A stretch of DNA of 64,000 nucleotides. Origin: Sparassis latifolia. Lineage: Eukaryota > Basidiomycota > Agaricomycetes > Polyporales > Sparassidaceae. The position numbers and the translations under genes are program-made. Under the pieces are notes generated by a model, which made no database searches, was not told where the DNA came from, and saw nothing but the letters and a program-made list of their open reading frames with translations. Every line of letters begins with the position of its first letter. The stretch's first letter is position 1. The DNA lies in the NCBI GenBank assembly GCA_018466975.1, contig CM031562.1:4154001-4218000 (forward strand), given 5' to 3'. Shown piece by piece: positions 1-10,000 of the stretch.

Positions 1-1713
1 AACCCAGTTGGTAGTGTCGGGCGTCCACGTTCCGACATCGAAGTCTGGCCATGGTATTTGCTCACCTCCGAGACCCGATGGCAACAGCCATGCGGCGCCC
101 CACCCGTTCAGTGGCACTTGCAGAAGCACGTCATTTTGACAGACGTGGTAGACGCGTGACCCGCCAGATCAAAATTGGAAGATGCATATCCCGAGGTGTT
201 CATCATGTTTGATAGCGAAGGATGAGGTATCTGTGGCATGGGGATTGGGGATTGTGGCGGCCCTGTCAACGAAGCCACAAACTCTGAAGAAGATGGCAAG
301 GACAAAGAGGGCAGCAATGGTGATGAGGATCGTGAGAGTGCGGGCGACGATGGCGGAAATGGCGACGCATGCTCCGATGGGCATGGTGGAATGGCAGGAG
401 TCTCAGAAAAGTTGTCCCCGCTGGCACGTCTTGAATCCTCAGTGCTCATGCCATGCAGTGGGTGGAGTTCCGGTGTAGCTACCCTTCCTGTACCAGCAGA
501 CGATGGACCTGCCGCGGATGGAAGACTGTCTGCAGCACTTTCGTCCGATAGATCAAGTGCACGGCACCGTCGAACATCTGAAGCTATAATACATTCTTGG
601 TATCAGACCGAACAATATATGTATCCGATTGTGACTTACGATATACGGCCTTCAAATGCTCAATGAAGGCGTCCATCACGTTGGTCATGACGCCTGGGTG
701 GATGTCACTGAAGGTGTGACCAGTTTCTGTCGTTCCGGAATGCGACCTGTGGAATTTTATGCATAAAGTATGCATACATTATGCATTAGCCAACGAGAGC
801 ACTGAGATAAAGGGGAGTACATACGCAATGGTGACGATGTCACCTCCTTCGTCTGGACATGGTCCTCCCGCTATGACTGTGATGTCCCAACCTGAGTCCG
901 CCGCCAGCTCGCTGAATACCTGCTTCAGGATAATCGGCATGTCGTTGATTGCCCTGTGAGTACTGTTAAAAATGTAGGCTCCCGCCGAACAAAAAATTAG
1001 CACTCACTGTTGGTACTGGCAGGGAGACCTCTCGGTATCACCGCCACAGCTCTTCTCATCTGACTGCTTCTTGCTGGCCTCAATCGCATCCAAAACCTGC
1101 TTCCTCACCCAATCCTCCTCCTGCTCGAACCGTTCATCTGTGACACGGTTAACGACGTTAAGGGATTCGTGACACGTCGGTTTTTCACGCTCGAGTGTCG
1201 CCTTAATGTGAGACTCTATTCTATCCTTGTAGAACCTTCTTGAATACTCCTCCCGCTCCTTGAGAACTCGGTGCTTGGGCTTCACGCCTAAGCTCTCCAT
1301 CATGATCGGGGTGACGCGAGCGACCTTCCGAGCATTGTTAGGGCGGCGCCAATTGAACCATGTTTTCAATTGCTGCGAAGACTTTAGCATATATTGTCGT
1401 CGGACTGAGATATTACAGTATTACTTACGCTCTGCCACTTTTTGATTGCTTCCCCGAGCACGGTCCGTTGCTCCTCAGATAATATGCTATCCGAGACGTC
1501 GGGGCCAAAGAGCTTAACACGCTCAGGAAATCGCTGGAAAAATTCAGTGTTCAGGGAGGCCCAGAATTTGGTGAGGGTGCGACACTTTTGGTGCTCGAGA
1601 AATGACGGTCGCAGGGAGGTGAGGAGTGCCGTCTCGGCCTCAGTGGCCCAAGACTTCTGTGGCATGACTGGGAACTTCGAAGAGCACGGGACAGTTGAGA
1701 ACAAGCTCCCCAC
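1..1713 (-). CDS. uncharacterised agaricomycete-expanded protein, C-terminus beyond left edge
   Basis: I know this type only as a recurrent agaricomycete protein with no assigned function. Five exons keep one frame: 1713-1429, 1372-1008, 953-825, 746-640 and 577 to about 160. After that a short intron seems to restore the frame, which runs off the window. The N-terminal part has a WATEAETALLTSLRP-like start found in such families, then a basic stretch (WFNWRRPNNARK). The middle carries WDITVIAGGPCPDEGG followed by HSGTTETGHTFSD. The C-terminal part is Ser/Pro-rich and then shows a GEQIPWPDFDVGTWTP block. No enzyme motif or membrane segment is visible. The start could be 1713 or an inner Met near 1665. 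It is divergent from the gene starting at 1985. The last intron has a weak donor, so that join is the least certain. It appears intact within the window. Confidence 0.6.
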
Positions 1714-1984
1714 CTATTAATGATTATTTGAGTGAGCGCTCGGGAGTCCATCGCCCAATTGAAGCACGTACCTAGTACCATGTTGAGCGGGTGGGTTCTC
1801 TTGTGGGTCATGTTAAGAAGCACCCTGTCAGTACGCATCAGCAGTTCAATGAGTCCCGTGGCACGACGTCTGTTGCCTCATACTCCATATAAGAGGCACC
1901 GAAGCTTGCCTGATCCACCCAAGCTCATTCTCGTCTCCTTCTATTGTTCTCATCCATCTAAGCAGTATGATCGCTTGTCAGAAC
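1714..1984. promoter_or_regulatory. shared intergenic region between two divergent genes
   Basis: This 271-bp gap lies between the start at 1713 on the minus strand and the start at 1985 on the plus strand, so it should hold both promoters. No clear TATA box or named factor site is seen. The plus-side end is pyrimidine-rich just before the ATG, as is common for fungal promoters. Confidence 0.4.
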
Positions 1985-2049
1985 ATGCGTGGCGGAGCCC
2001 CCCCACAGGTTCCGCCCCTCACGTTCTCGCTGGAGGATCTGTTCCAGGC

Positions 2050-2057
2050 ACTTACTC
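2050..2057. repeat. left target-site duplication ACTTACTC
   Basis: An identical 8-mer lies at 3249-3256 on the other side of the inverted-repeat element. Keeping only one copy rejoins the host reading frame exactly, which supports reading it as a target-site duplication. Confidence 0.8.
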
Positions 2058-2062
2058 AGTGA

Positions 2063-2478
2063 TGTCAGTTATGAAAGATAATCTTTTCTATCAATAAGTA
2101 GCAAATTTTCATAAGAATTGCTACTTTTAAGTAGACTTATTTGTAGGTGCATAGATTAATTTAGGATAATCGTAATATAATCTTCCAGATAATCTGAGGA
2201 TAATCTTCTGGATAATCTGAGAATAATCTGAAGATTAGCAATAAAATACAATTTTAACTTTGACACCAGCCAGGATTGAACCCTGAACCTTAGGTTAATT
2301 TTATAGAATATAATTCCAAGTGACACTTTAGACCACTTGACCATTAGGCCATATATCACAACTATCTTATATTAAATTAGACATCTTTTTCTTGAAAAAG
2401 ACTTAGCCAAATTCTGTCTATTAGAAAAGAGTAAGTAAAAGACACTTGACTTTTATCATAGATAGACAAGACTTATAA
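2063..2478 (-). repeat. left inverted arm of the element
   Basis: Reverse complement of 2829-3242 with only scattered mismatches. The 67-codon frames that the two arms happen to share differ at about four residues. Both arms carry the tRNA-like segment and the AGATTAT array described separately. Such near-identity suggests a young element or ongoing homogenisation. Confidence 0.85.
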
Positions 2479-2949
2479 ACAAACATTACTCTGAGTCTTA
2501 TAGTCTTTTCTAATGCTTGCAGCCTTCATATAATGTAGTACAATATGTCATTAATAGAATATATGTTTCTACAGTTACTTCAGCAAAACAGAACTTTGCT
2601 ATACAATTAGAAGATAGCTATAAAGATCTTGTATATATAAGTGCTCAGTCTATAATATAATAGACTCTAGAGTATAAGCCTAAAATGAACAAATAAAATA
2701 CTGTCTCTCAATAACTTGTTATATATTATAGATGACTATATTAAGATACTCTATAGTACTGCATGATAGTTTACAAAAACTGTAAGCTGTAGAACAAGAC
2801 TATAATAAGATGCAGAGTACTGTTTGTCTATAAGTCTTGTCTATCTATGATAAAGTCAAGTGTCTTTTACTTACTCTTTTCTAATAGACAGAATTTGGCT
2901 AAGTCTTTTTCAAGAAAAAGATGTCTAATTTAATATAAGATAGTTGTGA

Positions 2950-3036
2950 TATATGGCCTAATGGTCAAGTGGTCTAAAGTGTCACTTGAAATTATATTCT
3001 ATAAAATCAACCTAAGGTCCAGGGTTCAATCCTGGC
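2950..3036 (+). other. tRNA-like segment with Pol III A-box and B-box resemblance in the arm (mirrored in left arm)
   Basis: TGGCCTAATGG at 2954-2964 fits the A-box pattern, and GGCC can pair with GGTC in a D-arm-like hairpin. GGTTCAATCC at 3023-3032 is one base short of a standard B box, but CCAGG and CCTGG (3019-3035) form a perfect five-pair T-arm with a seven-base loop. I could not find a matching acceptor stem or a proper anticodon arm, so this is not a functional tRNA. A tRNA-derived SINE head is the likely origin. The left arm has the same segment on the minus strand near 2270-2355. Confidence 0.5.
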
Positions 3037-3075
3037 TGGTGTCAAAGTTAAAATTGTATTTTATTGCTAATCTTC

Positions 3076-3139
3076 AGATTATTCTCAGATTATCCAGAAG
3101 ATTATCCTCAGATTATCTGAAAGATTATATTACGATTAT
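3076..3139 (+). repeat. phased AGATTAT array (mirrored at 2166-2229)
   Basis: Six GATTAT-core repeats start at 3076, 3087, 3099, 3110, 3122 and 3133, so spacing alternates 11 and 12 bases. The left arm repeats the array as ATAATCT. Regular subterminal repeats at about one helical turn are what a transposase-binding region of a DNA transposon looks like; the binding role is inferred. Confidence 0.7.
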
Positions 3140-3248
3140 CCTGAGTTAATCTATGCACCTACAAATAAGTCTACTTAAAAGTAGCAATTCTTATGAAAAT
3201 TTGCTACTTATTGATAGAAAAGATTATCTTTCATAACTGACAAAGATG

Positions 3249-3256
3249 ACTTACTC
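3249..3256. repeat. right target-site duplication ACTTACTC
   Basis: Pair of 2050-2057. The host exon resumes at 3257 immediately after it. Confidence 0.8.
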
Positions 3257-4376
3257 TCATCACTGGCCGCGACTTTGGTGAGTCTTCGCATCGCAAATAC
3301 AGTCCTCAAAACTTACCGGTTCATTTGCAGATGAAGCGTGGCGTATGGTCATCCGGCAGCTCGTTGCCAATGAGGCTGCAGAGGATGCGTGAGCCAGTAA
3401 GTCCTCAGGCCCCAGAATGTGAGGAGACTGACCGACATCACTATGCAGATAGTAAGTACTATGCCCGACGGACACAGCAACTGATGAACCTTGCTAAAAT
3501 AGGAGTTCACGCCGATGTAGCTGGCGCAGGTGCAAAAGGCCCTGACGGGCCTCCTCCTGCCATCGCCGGTGGCCTTGGTGCTACTCATGCTGTTGACGGC
3601 CCTGCAGCTATTGCTACCGCAGTTGCCGCTGCGACCGTGGCTCCTGTTGCTGTCACAATTGCCGCTGCTGGCCCCCTTGTCATCACCACTGCTCCTACTG
3701 CCGCCATTGTTCCTGCTGTTGCTGCCCCCACCGCCGCCATGGCTGGCCCCACAGCTGATCCAGCCGGAGCTCCTGTTCCCGGGTTGGGTCAACCCAACGT
3801 ACCTGGGCCCCTTAACGACCCAGAGGCACTTCAGGTAGCCATTGAGGGCACCCTGGCGATGGCCAACCAGCTGCTGCCGGTGCTCCCGGGTAGATGGTAT
3901 GTTGTTACTCGCGGACGGGAAGTTGGTGTCTTTCAAGGCTGGTCAGTTGCATGTCACGTTACACAATGCTCTTGAGACTCACCGGAACATTGTGTACCTA
4001 TAGGGCCAGTGTCTCGCCGCTCGTCTCCACAGTGCCGAACGCGTGCCATGAGTGCATCTCCTCCCGGGAGAATGGCTTCCAGATCTTCCGCGCGGCCGTC
4101 GCTGCGAGGACCGTCGCGCTGTTACCGTGAGATCACCACCGTTGGGGTTGGGTGGGCTCTTGGCGCTGTATCTGATGTATCACCGTATTTCTTGGTAGAC
4201 CACTATGTCTTTGTATGGGCCAGATTTGGCTCGCGGTGTCTTGTCTGCTGGTGTTGCGTGTAATAAATCTCGTGTTCCGCAAATCCCTGCAGTGTTAACG
4301 AAGTGAATAAGACAGCGCGCAGCGTGCGCCCATACTTACTGTCTTCTCTTCTCCCCTCTACTTCATCGTGGATGTC

Positions 4377-5163
4377 ATGGGTCGTCGCGCAATATATCTC
4401 ACAGCAGCTGCCCAAAGCAAAGGACGTCGAGCCGCCAGAGCCAGATATAATGCAAAGAAGCTGTAAGATAATCAGTCAGTCGCGTACACACGACATTAAC
4501 TCATAACGCAGAGGAGAAAGAGTGCGGAGTGAACAGAATCAGCAAGCATATGCACGACAAAATGGAGATCATCCTAGCCCCTTTTTTCCAGCACCTGGGA
4601 TTTCTCTCCCACCCGACCTCCTCAAACATGCACGCAAGCCTTCCATCATTGGAGGTAGACAGCAGACTGCCATTGACCTCGGTTTGTGGGCCCCACCTTA
4701 CACCTTCAATCCCGCTGGCCTTCAGAAGGAGTCGAAGGGTAGTCCCTCGACTGAGCATGAACATCCGAACATCTCAGAGGAGGCTCACCTCAAGTTGGGC
4801 CAGATCAGCGAGCTTGAACGTAGATGCTTGACAAGAGCACTCGGCAGTCGACAGTTTACATTGTTGGTAGAGGCAGGGAGACAGAGGTCGGAAATCTGGG
4901 ATGAGAAGGAGGACATACAAGATCAGATACTGGCTATGGAGAGAGAATTGACTGCGTGCACGAGAGCGTGGGTAGACCTGCACGGTGCGAGTTGGGAGGA
5001 CAGCAGAGTCACTACTGGACGCGACGTCGCATTGGACTGGGGGGCGAAAATAATTTGTACCCTGGCAAGGGAGCTCGAGATCGTTCAGAAGGGTGAGGTC
5101 GAGTATATGAGAAGCCTAGAAGTGGGCAAGTTACCGTGGCAGCGTATGAACACTGTACATTGA
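4377..5163 (+). CDS. uncharacterised protein with basic N-terminus
   Basis: Two exons, 4377-4462 and 4512-5163, give 245 residues. The start ATG-GGT was chosen because its frame runs through a standard intron (GTAAGA to GCAG) into the long second exon. The N-terminus is strongly basic (MGRRAIYLTAAAQSKGRRAARARYNAKKL), which resembles the start of several agaricomycete proteins of unknown function. The middle is Pro-rich (HPSPFFPAPGISLPP). The C-terminal half is likely alpha-helical and charged (SELERRCLTRALG, then EKEDIQDQILAMERELTACTRAWVDL), so a coiled coil is possible. No catalytic motif is seen. It follows the broken RNase H1-domain gene by about 250 bp on the same strand. Confidence 0.55.
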
Positions 5164-5530
5164 TGCCGCCTTAGTACGAACCGAGCGTAGTACACTGTAC
5201 AGTAACTTGAAGTTCACCCACGCTCAACTCAATGCCATGCGCATAACTCTTCGACAGCACTCTACCACGACATTCTGGTGCAATATATATGTTGCTGTAT
5301 GCTCGCCCTACTAGCTTTGTATGTATACTTAGGCTTCCCTTGCGTATTTCAGGCGCTGACGACATGTTTGCACTACCTCCCGGTCACTCAGCAGGACACT
5401 TATCCGCAGGCTGATTGGCTCCTCACTCAAACGCCAGGAGTCGGATTGTCCCGGAGCGCCTTGGTCCGATGGCGGAGTCTCAATTATCTCAGGTGTGTAT
5501 ATAAGACTGGCCTGTTTCGTCCTTCTCTCC
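5164..5530. other. spacer without recognised gene
   Basis: A TATATAAG-like motif lies near 5499, just upstream of the pyrimidine-rich repeat. Otherwise I see nothing in it. Confidence 0.5.
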
Positions 5531-6110
5531 TCCAGAGTTATCTTTTCGTCATCCCTCTGGTTGCCCCATCGTCATTCTTTACCCTCTTCATCGTCGTTCT
5601 GGCCCAGCTTGCCATCATCCCAGAGTTATCTTTTCGTCCTCCCTCTGGTTGCCCCATCGTCATTCTTTACCCTCTTCCCGTCTTCTGCCCATCATCACTC
5701 TTCCCCTCCGCCGTCGTCGTTCTTACCCTCCGCCGTCGTCGTTCTTACCCTCCATCGTCGTCGTTCTTACCCTCCATCGTCGTCGTTCTTACCCTCCGTC
5801 ATCGTCGTTCTTACCCTCCATCATCATCATTCTTACCTTCCGTCGTCGTCGTTCTTTCTGTCGTCATTGTCACTCTTACCGTCCGTCATCGTCGTTCTAA
5901 CCGCCCATCGTCATTCTTACCCCTCCCTCGTCCTTACCCTCCGTCGTCATCCTTACCCTCTGTCGTCGTCCTTACCCTCCGTCGTCGTCATTCTTACCCT
6001 TCGTTCTTGCCCTCTGTCGTCGTCGTGCTTGCCCTCCATCATCATTCTTTGCCCTCTGTTTCCCTCCGCAATCGTTCTTTGCCCTCTGTCGTTGTTCTCA
6101 TTTCTCTTAT
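5531..6110 (+). repeat. pyrimidine-strand minisatellite
   Basis: The block starts with a duplicated segment of about 60 bp (5533-5592 and 5622-5681, offset 89 bp). From about 5690 it is a degenerate tandem array with a core of GTCGTCGTTCTTACCCTCC, about 18-21 bases per unit. Almost all purines sit on one strand. All three plus-strand frames stay open over much of the array simply because C/T-rich sequence lacks stops, so I do not call a protein. Confidence 0.85.
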
Positions 6111-6180
6111 GGTCGGTGTAGCTTCCTGTCCCGTCGTCTACCTCGTCGTCGCCATATCTTCCTATTCCTAATGTCACCGC

Positions 6181-7070
6181 ACCTTTCTCTTACGTAGCCG
6201 GCATACTGCTGTGTTCATCGTGGTACGTTTCCCCTCTATCCTGCCCATCATTATTGTTTCTTCCATCGTCATCGCTCCGTCCTTCTTGTTGTCGCTTTCA
6301 TCGGACTTTGCAATGTATCATTGTGGGTGAGTCTCACTGTTAAGAAATGTAATGTTTGCTTATCTTATGTCTGTCCAGATGTGTGTGGTGTTATTTGATG
6401 GGATTTCGTTGGTGGCTACGTGTTTTAGATGTACATGTATGTTTCTCTGTATTGTAATGTATTTTGTTCATACGCTCTTCCAATGCAATTGTCTCATGAT
6501 GTACGCTCTTCCAATGCAATTGTCTCATGATGTCCACATTTGTGCTTGTCACCGTGGGTTGCTGCTGTGATTCACGGTTGTAAGATGTCAGTATTTTCTG
6601 ACAGTTATGAAGGGTGCTTATTGAGCAGGGACTGGCCGCACTGCCTTCTTCATTGACTGACGTTGACAGGAAAAAAAATTATCGAATGTGTGCTCCAAGA
6701 GCCCGCTGCGCTCCACTGGTGATTTCGCACGTGGACTTCGTGCGAGAAAGTCCGTCCTTTCCATTGGCTTCGTGTCAGATATGTCCGCCAATTTGTGCAT
6801 GAATTCCAAACGAAGGATTAGTGGTGCCCAGATGCACCGCCGAAGAAATTCTGTTATTCTATGTGCATTTCCTGCTCCTGCGTGAGAGATTGACGCGCCC
6901 ACTTCAGTTTGCAATCACGACGAATTAGGAGCGCGCACAAATTCTACATGAATTCCTGATGGTGTTATTCAGCGGGCACATCACAGTTATCCGTGCAGCC
7001 GTCCTGCATTGCCGTTGTTGCTGTTCCACCATTGCGACCGATTGGAGCCCGCGCAATTCCCTCTCCAGTG
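6181..7070. other. spacer with a short tandem duplication, no recognised gene
   Basis: Reading both strands gives only short unrelated frames. The clear structure is the 31-bp tandem duplication at 6471-6532. A small palindrome, TGTCAG with CTGACA around six bases, lies near 6586. Nothing marks the left end of the KDZ element, although it should lie here. Confidence 0.5.
6471..6532 (+). repeat. perfect 31-bp tandem duplication, two copies
   Basis: Copies at 6471-6501 and 6502-6532 are identical and adjoin exactly; each begins TACGCTCTTCC and ends CTCATGATG. This looks like a recent slippage or repair duplication. Confidence 0.9.
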
Positions 7071-10000
7071 ATGTTTCGCTCATCCAAGCGTGCCAGGCAT
7101 GGTGGTGCCGCATCGAGGTCTACAGGTCATCTCGCCCTGGCCAGGATGAAGATTTGCCTCGTCGCACTGCGCAGCCGTCTGTTCTCCAGCGCCATATCAC
7201 ATACTCATTCCTGGGGAATGGCAAAGTCACTACTCGCACATCCTTCCTAGACACTGTTGATGATCACAGTCGTGCCTCTGCTGTCTCAGGTTCGGTCGAA
7301 CACGGAGACATGTCAAATGTGGACTCCATCGTGGACAGCAGTACATGGCGAGATCGATACTCGGACCTTGACGTCGAATACATCCACAACATTGAGCTTG
7401 ATGAAGTTGAAGGCCGAGCTCGGAAGTGCACTGCTGCTGTGAGTATTTCTCACTGCACGTCTAGCGTGGATTAAATGATGATGTAGGATAACCCTCTGCT
7501 GCAATGGGTACCCGAGATCGATAATTGGCTAGCAGAACTCATCTGTCTTGAAGGAAGATGCGGCTACACGGACGAGCTTTGCCCTGCTTGCCAAACTAAT
7601 CAAGCCACTATACGTTGTGAAGACTGTCAAGATTTGCGGCTCTACTGTACGATGTGTACTGTAAATAGGCATGCTCGAAGCCCCTTCCACCGACTGAAGG
7701 TACACAGTTATGCAGTTGCTCGTTCAATAGATACTTTTCACTCATCCGGATATTTTGATAGGCTTGAACTGACACTCATTTTTGCCGCGAGACACTCAAG
7801 AATTTAGGCTTGCGCCTGCAACTTGGACATGCACCCGGGGATCAATGCCCAAATCCCATTCGAGCTTTCGGCGATGACTTCGTTGTTGTGGACATTTCCG
7901 GTATTCATGAAATCGGACTGGACTTCTGTGGATGCGAGATCGCGCAGTCCCACCCAACTCAATTACTTCGCAATCATATGCTCCCTGCCACTTCGGTGGA
8001 TCCGAAGACTGCAGCCATGTTCCGCCTTCTGGAAACATTTCATCTCATCTCTGCACAGTCCAAGATATCAGATTATGAATTCTATACTGCTCTAGCTCGA
8101 GGTACAGACAACACCGGTGTAAATCCGCTGAAGGTATGGCTTATTTCTGGGTGTATGTGTTTTGAATTTTGAATTGATGTGCTATCCTACGTAGGATCGT
8201 TATCCTGCTTTCATGAGGATGATGCGCGAATGGCGACATCTGAAGATGCTCAAACGTTCAGGATGTGGACATGACCCTGGCGGTGTTGCGGCCACGCTTC
8301 CTGGTAGCTGTGCAGTACTGTGCCCTGCATGTCTGCACCCTGGCAAGAATTTGCCCATGGATTGGGCCGACGTGCCGAAGGATAAGAGGTAAGCCACATT
8401 CATACAGTGGTAGAGCACAAATTCACAGTTATGAAGCTGGCTCTACAGATTATTCCTATCTATCGATGCCAACTTCTGGCTTAAATCGCAAAAAGTATCC
8501 TCTGATCAGGTCGACCCTGGCCTCAACCACGGATATGCGTATTTCATTGAGGAGAAGGCATACAAGGAGCATCTTCGTACATACGACAAGGCATTCCCAG
8601 ACGAAATCAGCACATGCAATAACCACGACGCTCTGAAGCTTGCGAGCATGAAAGGTGCCCATCAAAGTACCGCTGCCAGTGGCGTTGGGACAGTCGATTG
8701 CGCGCGACACGATATGAAGAGACCGTGCTCGGTCGGCGATCTACAGAAGGGGGAGCGGTACGTCTTGGTACGCCAAAAGTCAACGCTGAACTGACCCAGG
8801 TTTCATAGATATGTCAACATGGATTATATATTTTGGTCTACTGTTCGCCAGCACAGCCCATTCGAGACGATTGACATTGTTGCATCCTATGACATTGCAT
8901 GTCAGTGGTCAAAGAATATTTGGACCCAGTTCAAGCACTACGGGATGTCTTCCAACCTCCTCAATCGCAGTTTTACGTTCGTCATTCCTAAGTTCCATCT
9001 TCCTGCTCATCAAGAATCGTGCCACGTTGCATACTCTTTTAACCTTCTGCCATGGGTTGCTCGGACGGATGGCGAAGGGGTCGAGCGAGGACATGCCGCA
9101 CACAACCCGTACGCCTCCAGCACGAAGGAAATGGGACCGGGTTCCTGCCGTGATGTCTTGGATGATGCGTTTGGCGACAGCAACTGGCGCAAAGTAAGCA
9201 ACCTTGGTGAGTAATCACATATTTTCTCAAAGCACAACTTGCTTATACCATATCGTTAGCATCTACATTTTTAGCGAAGGTCAAGACGGCGGTTCAAGAG
9301 CACTGTGAACACGTCTGCGCTTTTCATGACTTCAATGCCATTATGACCACAGAATCCTCGGCAGAAGGATGGAAGGACATGGTGGAAGCTTGGGAGAATG
9401 ATTTGGCCTCCCCAAATCCATTCGTCGTCACTCGGCCTAGTCAGTATCATTGCTTTACATTGTACAGCTACTGACTGTCATTGCATCATCTCCTCCAGCT
9501 GTCACTCTGGCCGGTGTTCGCCTTCAGCTTGCCGAGGAAGAAGCTGCAAATTTAAGTGAGGGATGAGACATCGCCATGCATGAACAGGTGTCGGCGAGTA
9601 TGATGATCAATAACGGCCTTGATCTTGAAGAACAACAGTAAGTTTTACCTTTCAATGTAATGAATAGTGCAATTCTACTACAAGGAGCTTCAGACGACGT
9701 CTTCAAGTCGATGCCGCGGCTCTAGGTCAACACGCGACTGAGCTCCAGCGAGCTAAGATCCAGGAGAGATGCAATGTCCTGCAGCGGAAGATTGAGGCTT
9801 GGTACGGGATACAGAGGTTGTACATGCCAAGTGTCGACATGCTGCGTGCGCGTGCAGCTGCCTCCCGAGAGACTCCTTTTCCTGCGCAAGAAATGCCACT
9901 ACTTCTGCCAAGTGCCATTCAAGGCACGATGGCTTGTAGTCCTGCTCTGATGGAAGTCGAATGGCGACTTTGCTATGCGCTCGCAAATGACATCCTGAAT

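Larger units (their letters stand above)
2829..3242 (+). repeat. right inverted arm of the element
   Basis: Mirror of 2063-2478. Read on the plus strand it goes from the centre outward: a segment rich in AAAGAC-type motifs, the tRNA-like segment (about 2950-3036), the AGATTAT array (3076-3139) and the terminal TIR. An RNA copied across the whole element would fold into one hairpin of about 415 bp. Confidence 0.85.
2058..3248. mobile_element. 1.19-kb non-autonomous inverted-repeat element, hAT-like by its 8-bp duplication
   Basis: The element is AT-rich and made of two inverted arms of about 415 bp around a 350-bp centre (2479-2828). It is bounded by the direct repeat ACTTACTC at 2050-2057 and 3249-3256. 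The arms pair from TGTCAGTTATGAAAG at 2063 to its reverse complement ending at 3242. The outermost five or six bases on each side do not pair well. There is no transposase, so it must move in trans if it moves at all. Eight-base target duplications are typical of hAT elements, and the left end begins near CAGTG, but the right end does not mirror that. The class is therefore provisional. A foldback element is the alternative. Confidence 0.75.
1985..4130 (+). pseudogene. RNase H1 N-terminal (viroplasmin-like) domain protein, split by an inserted element
   Basis: Exon 1 starts at the ATG at 1985 and runs to codon 25, where an element (2058-3248) interrupts it. Taking out the element and one copy of the 8-bp flanking repeat joins LEDLFQALT to LITGRDF without a frame change. 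The frame then continues through exons 3257-3277, 3331-3388, 3453-3941 and 4004-4130. That totals 255 codons. The middle is a long Ala/Pro/Thr-rich linker. The C-terminus (about residues 195-250) reads RWYVVTRGREVGVFQGW and then a short helical tail, which matches the small RNA/DNA-hybrid-binding domain at the N-terminus of eukaryotic RNase H1. No RNase H catalytic domain follows. In the present sequence the frame stops at TGA two codons into the element, so the allele should be null unless the element is spliced out. Function is unknown; nucleic-acid binding is inferred from the domain. Confidence 0.72.

Noticed and set aside
2950..3036. Functional tRNA gene in the element arm
   Set aside because: The T-arm is good, but no acceptor stem or anticodon arm can be formed and the B box is one base short.
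3884..4130. Viral origin for the viroplasmin-like domain
   Set aside because: The same small fold is the normal N-terminal domain of cellular RNase H1 and is widespread in fungi. No viral gene surrounds it.
5278..6171. Long plus-strand open frames of 297, 208 and 83 codons
   Set aside because: All three frames are open across the same C/T minisatellite. Composition explains the absence of stops, and the translations are only Ser/Pro/Leu/Val repeats.
6586..6615. Second end of the 2058-3248 element near 6590
   Set aside because: TGACAGTTATGAAG resembles the element tip over about 12 bases only, with no arm sequence following.
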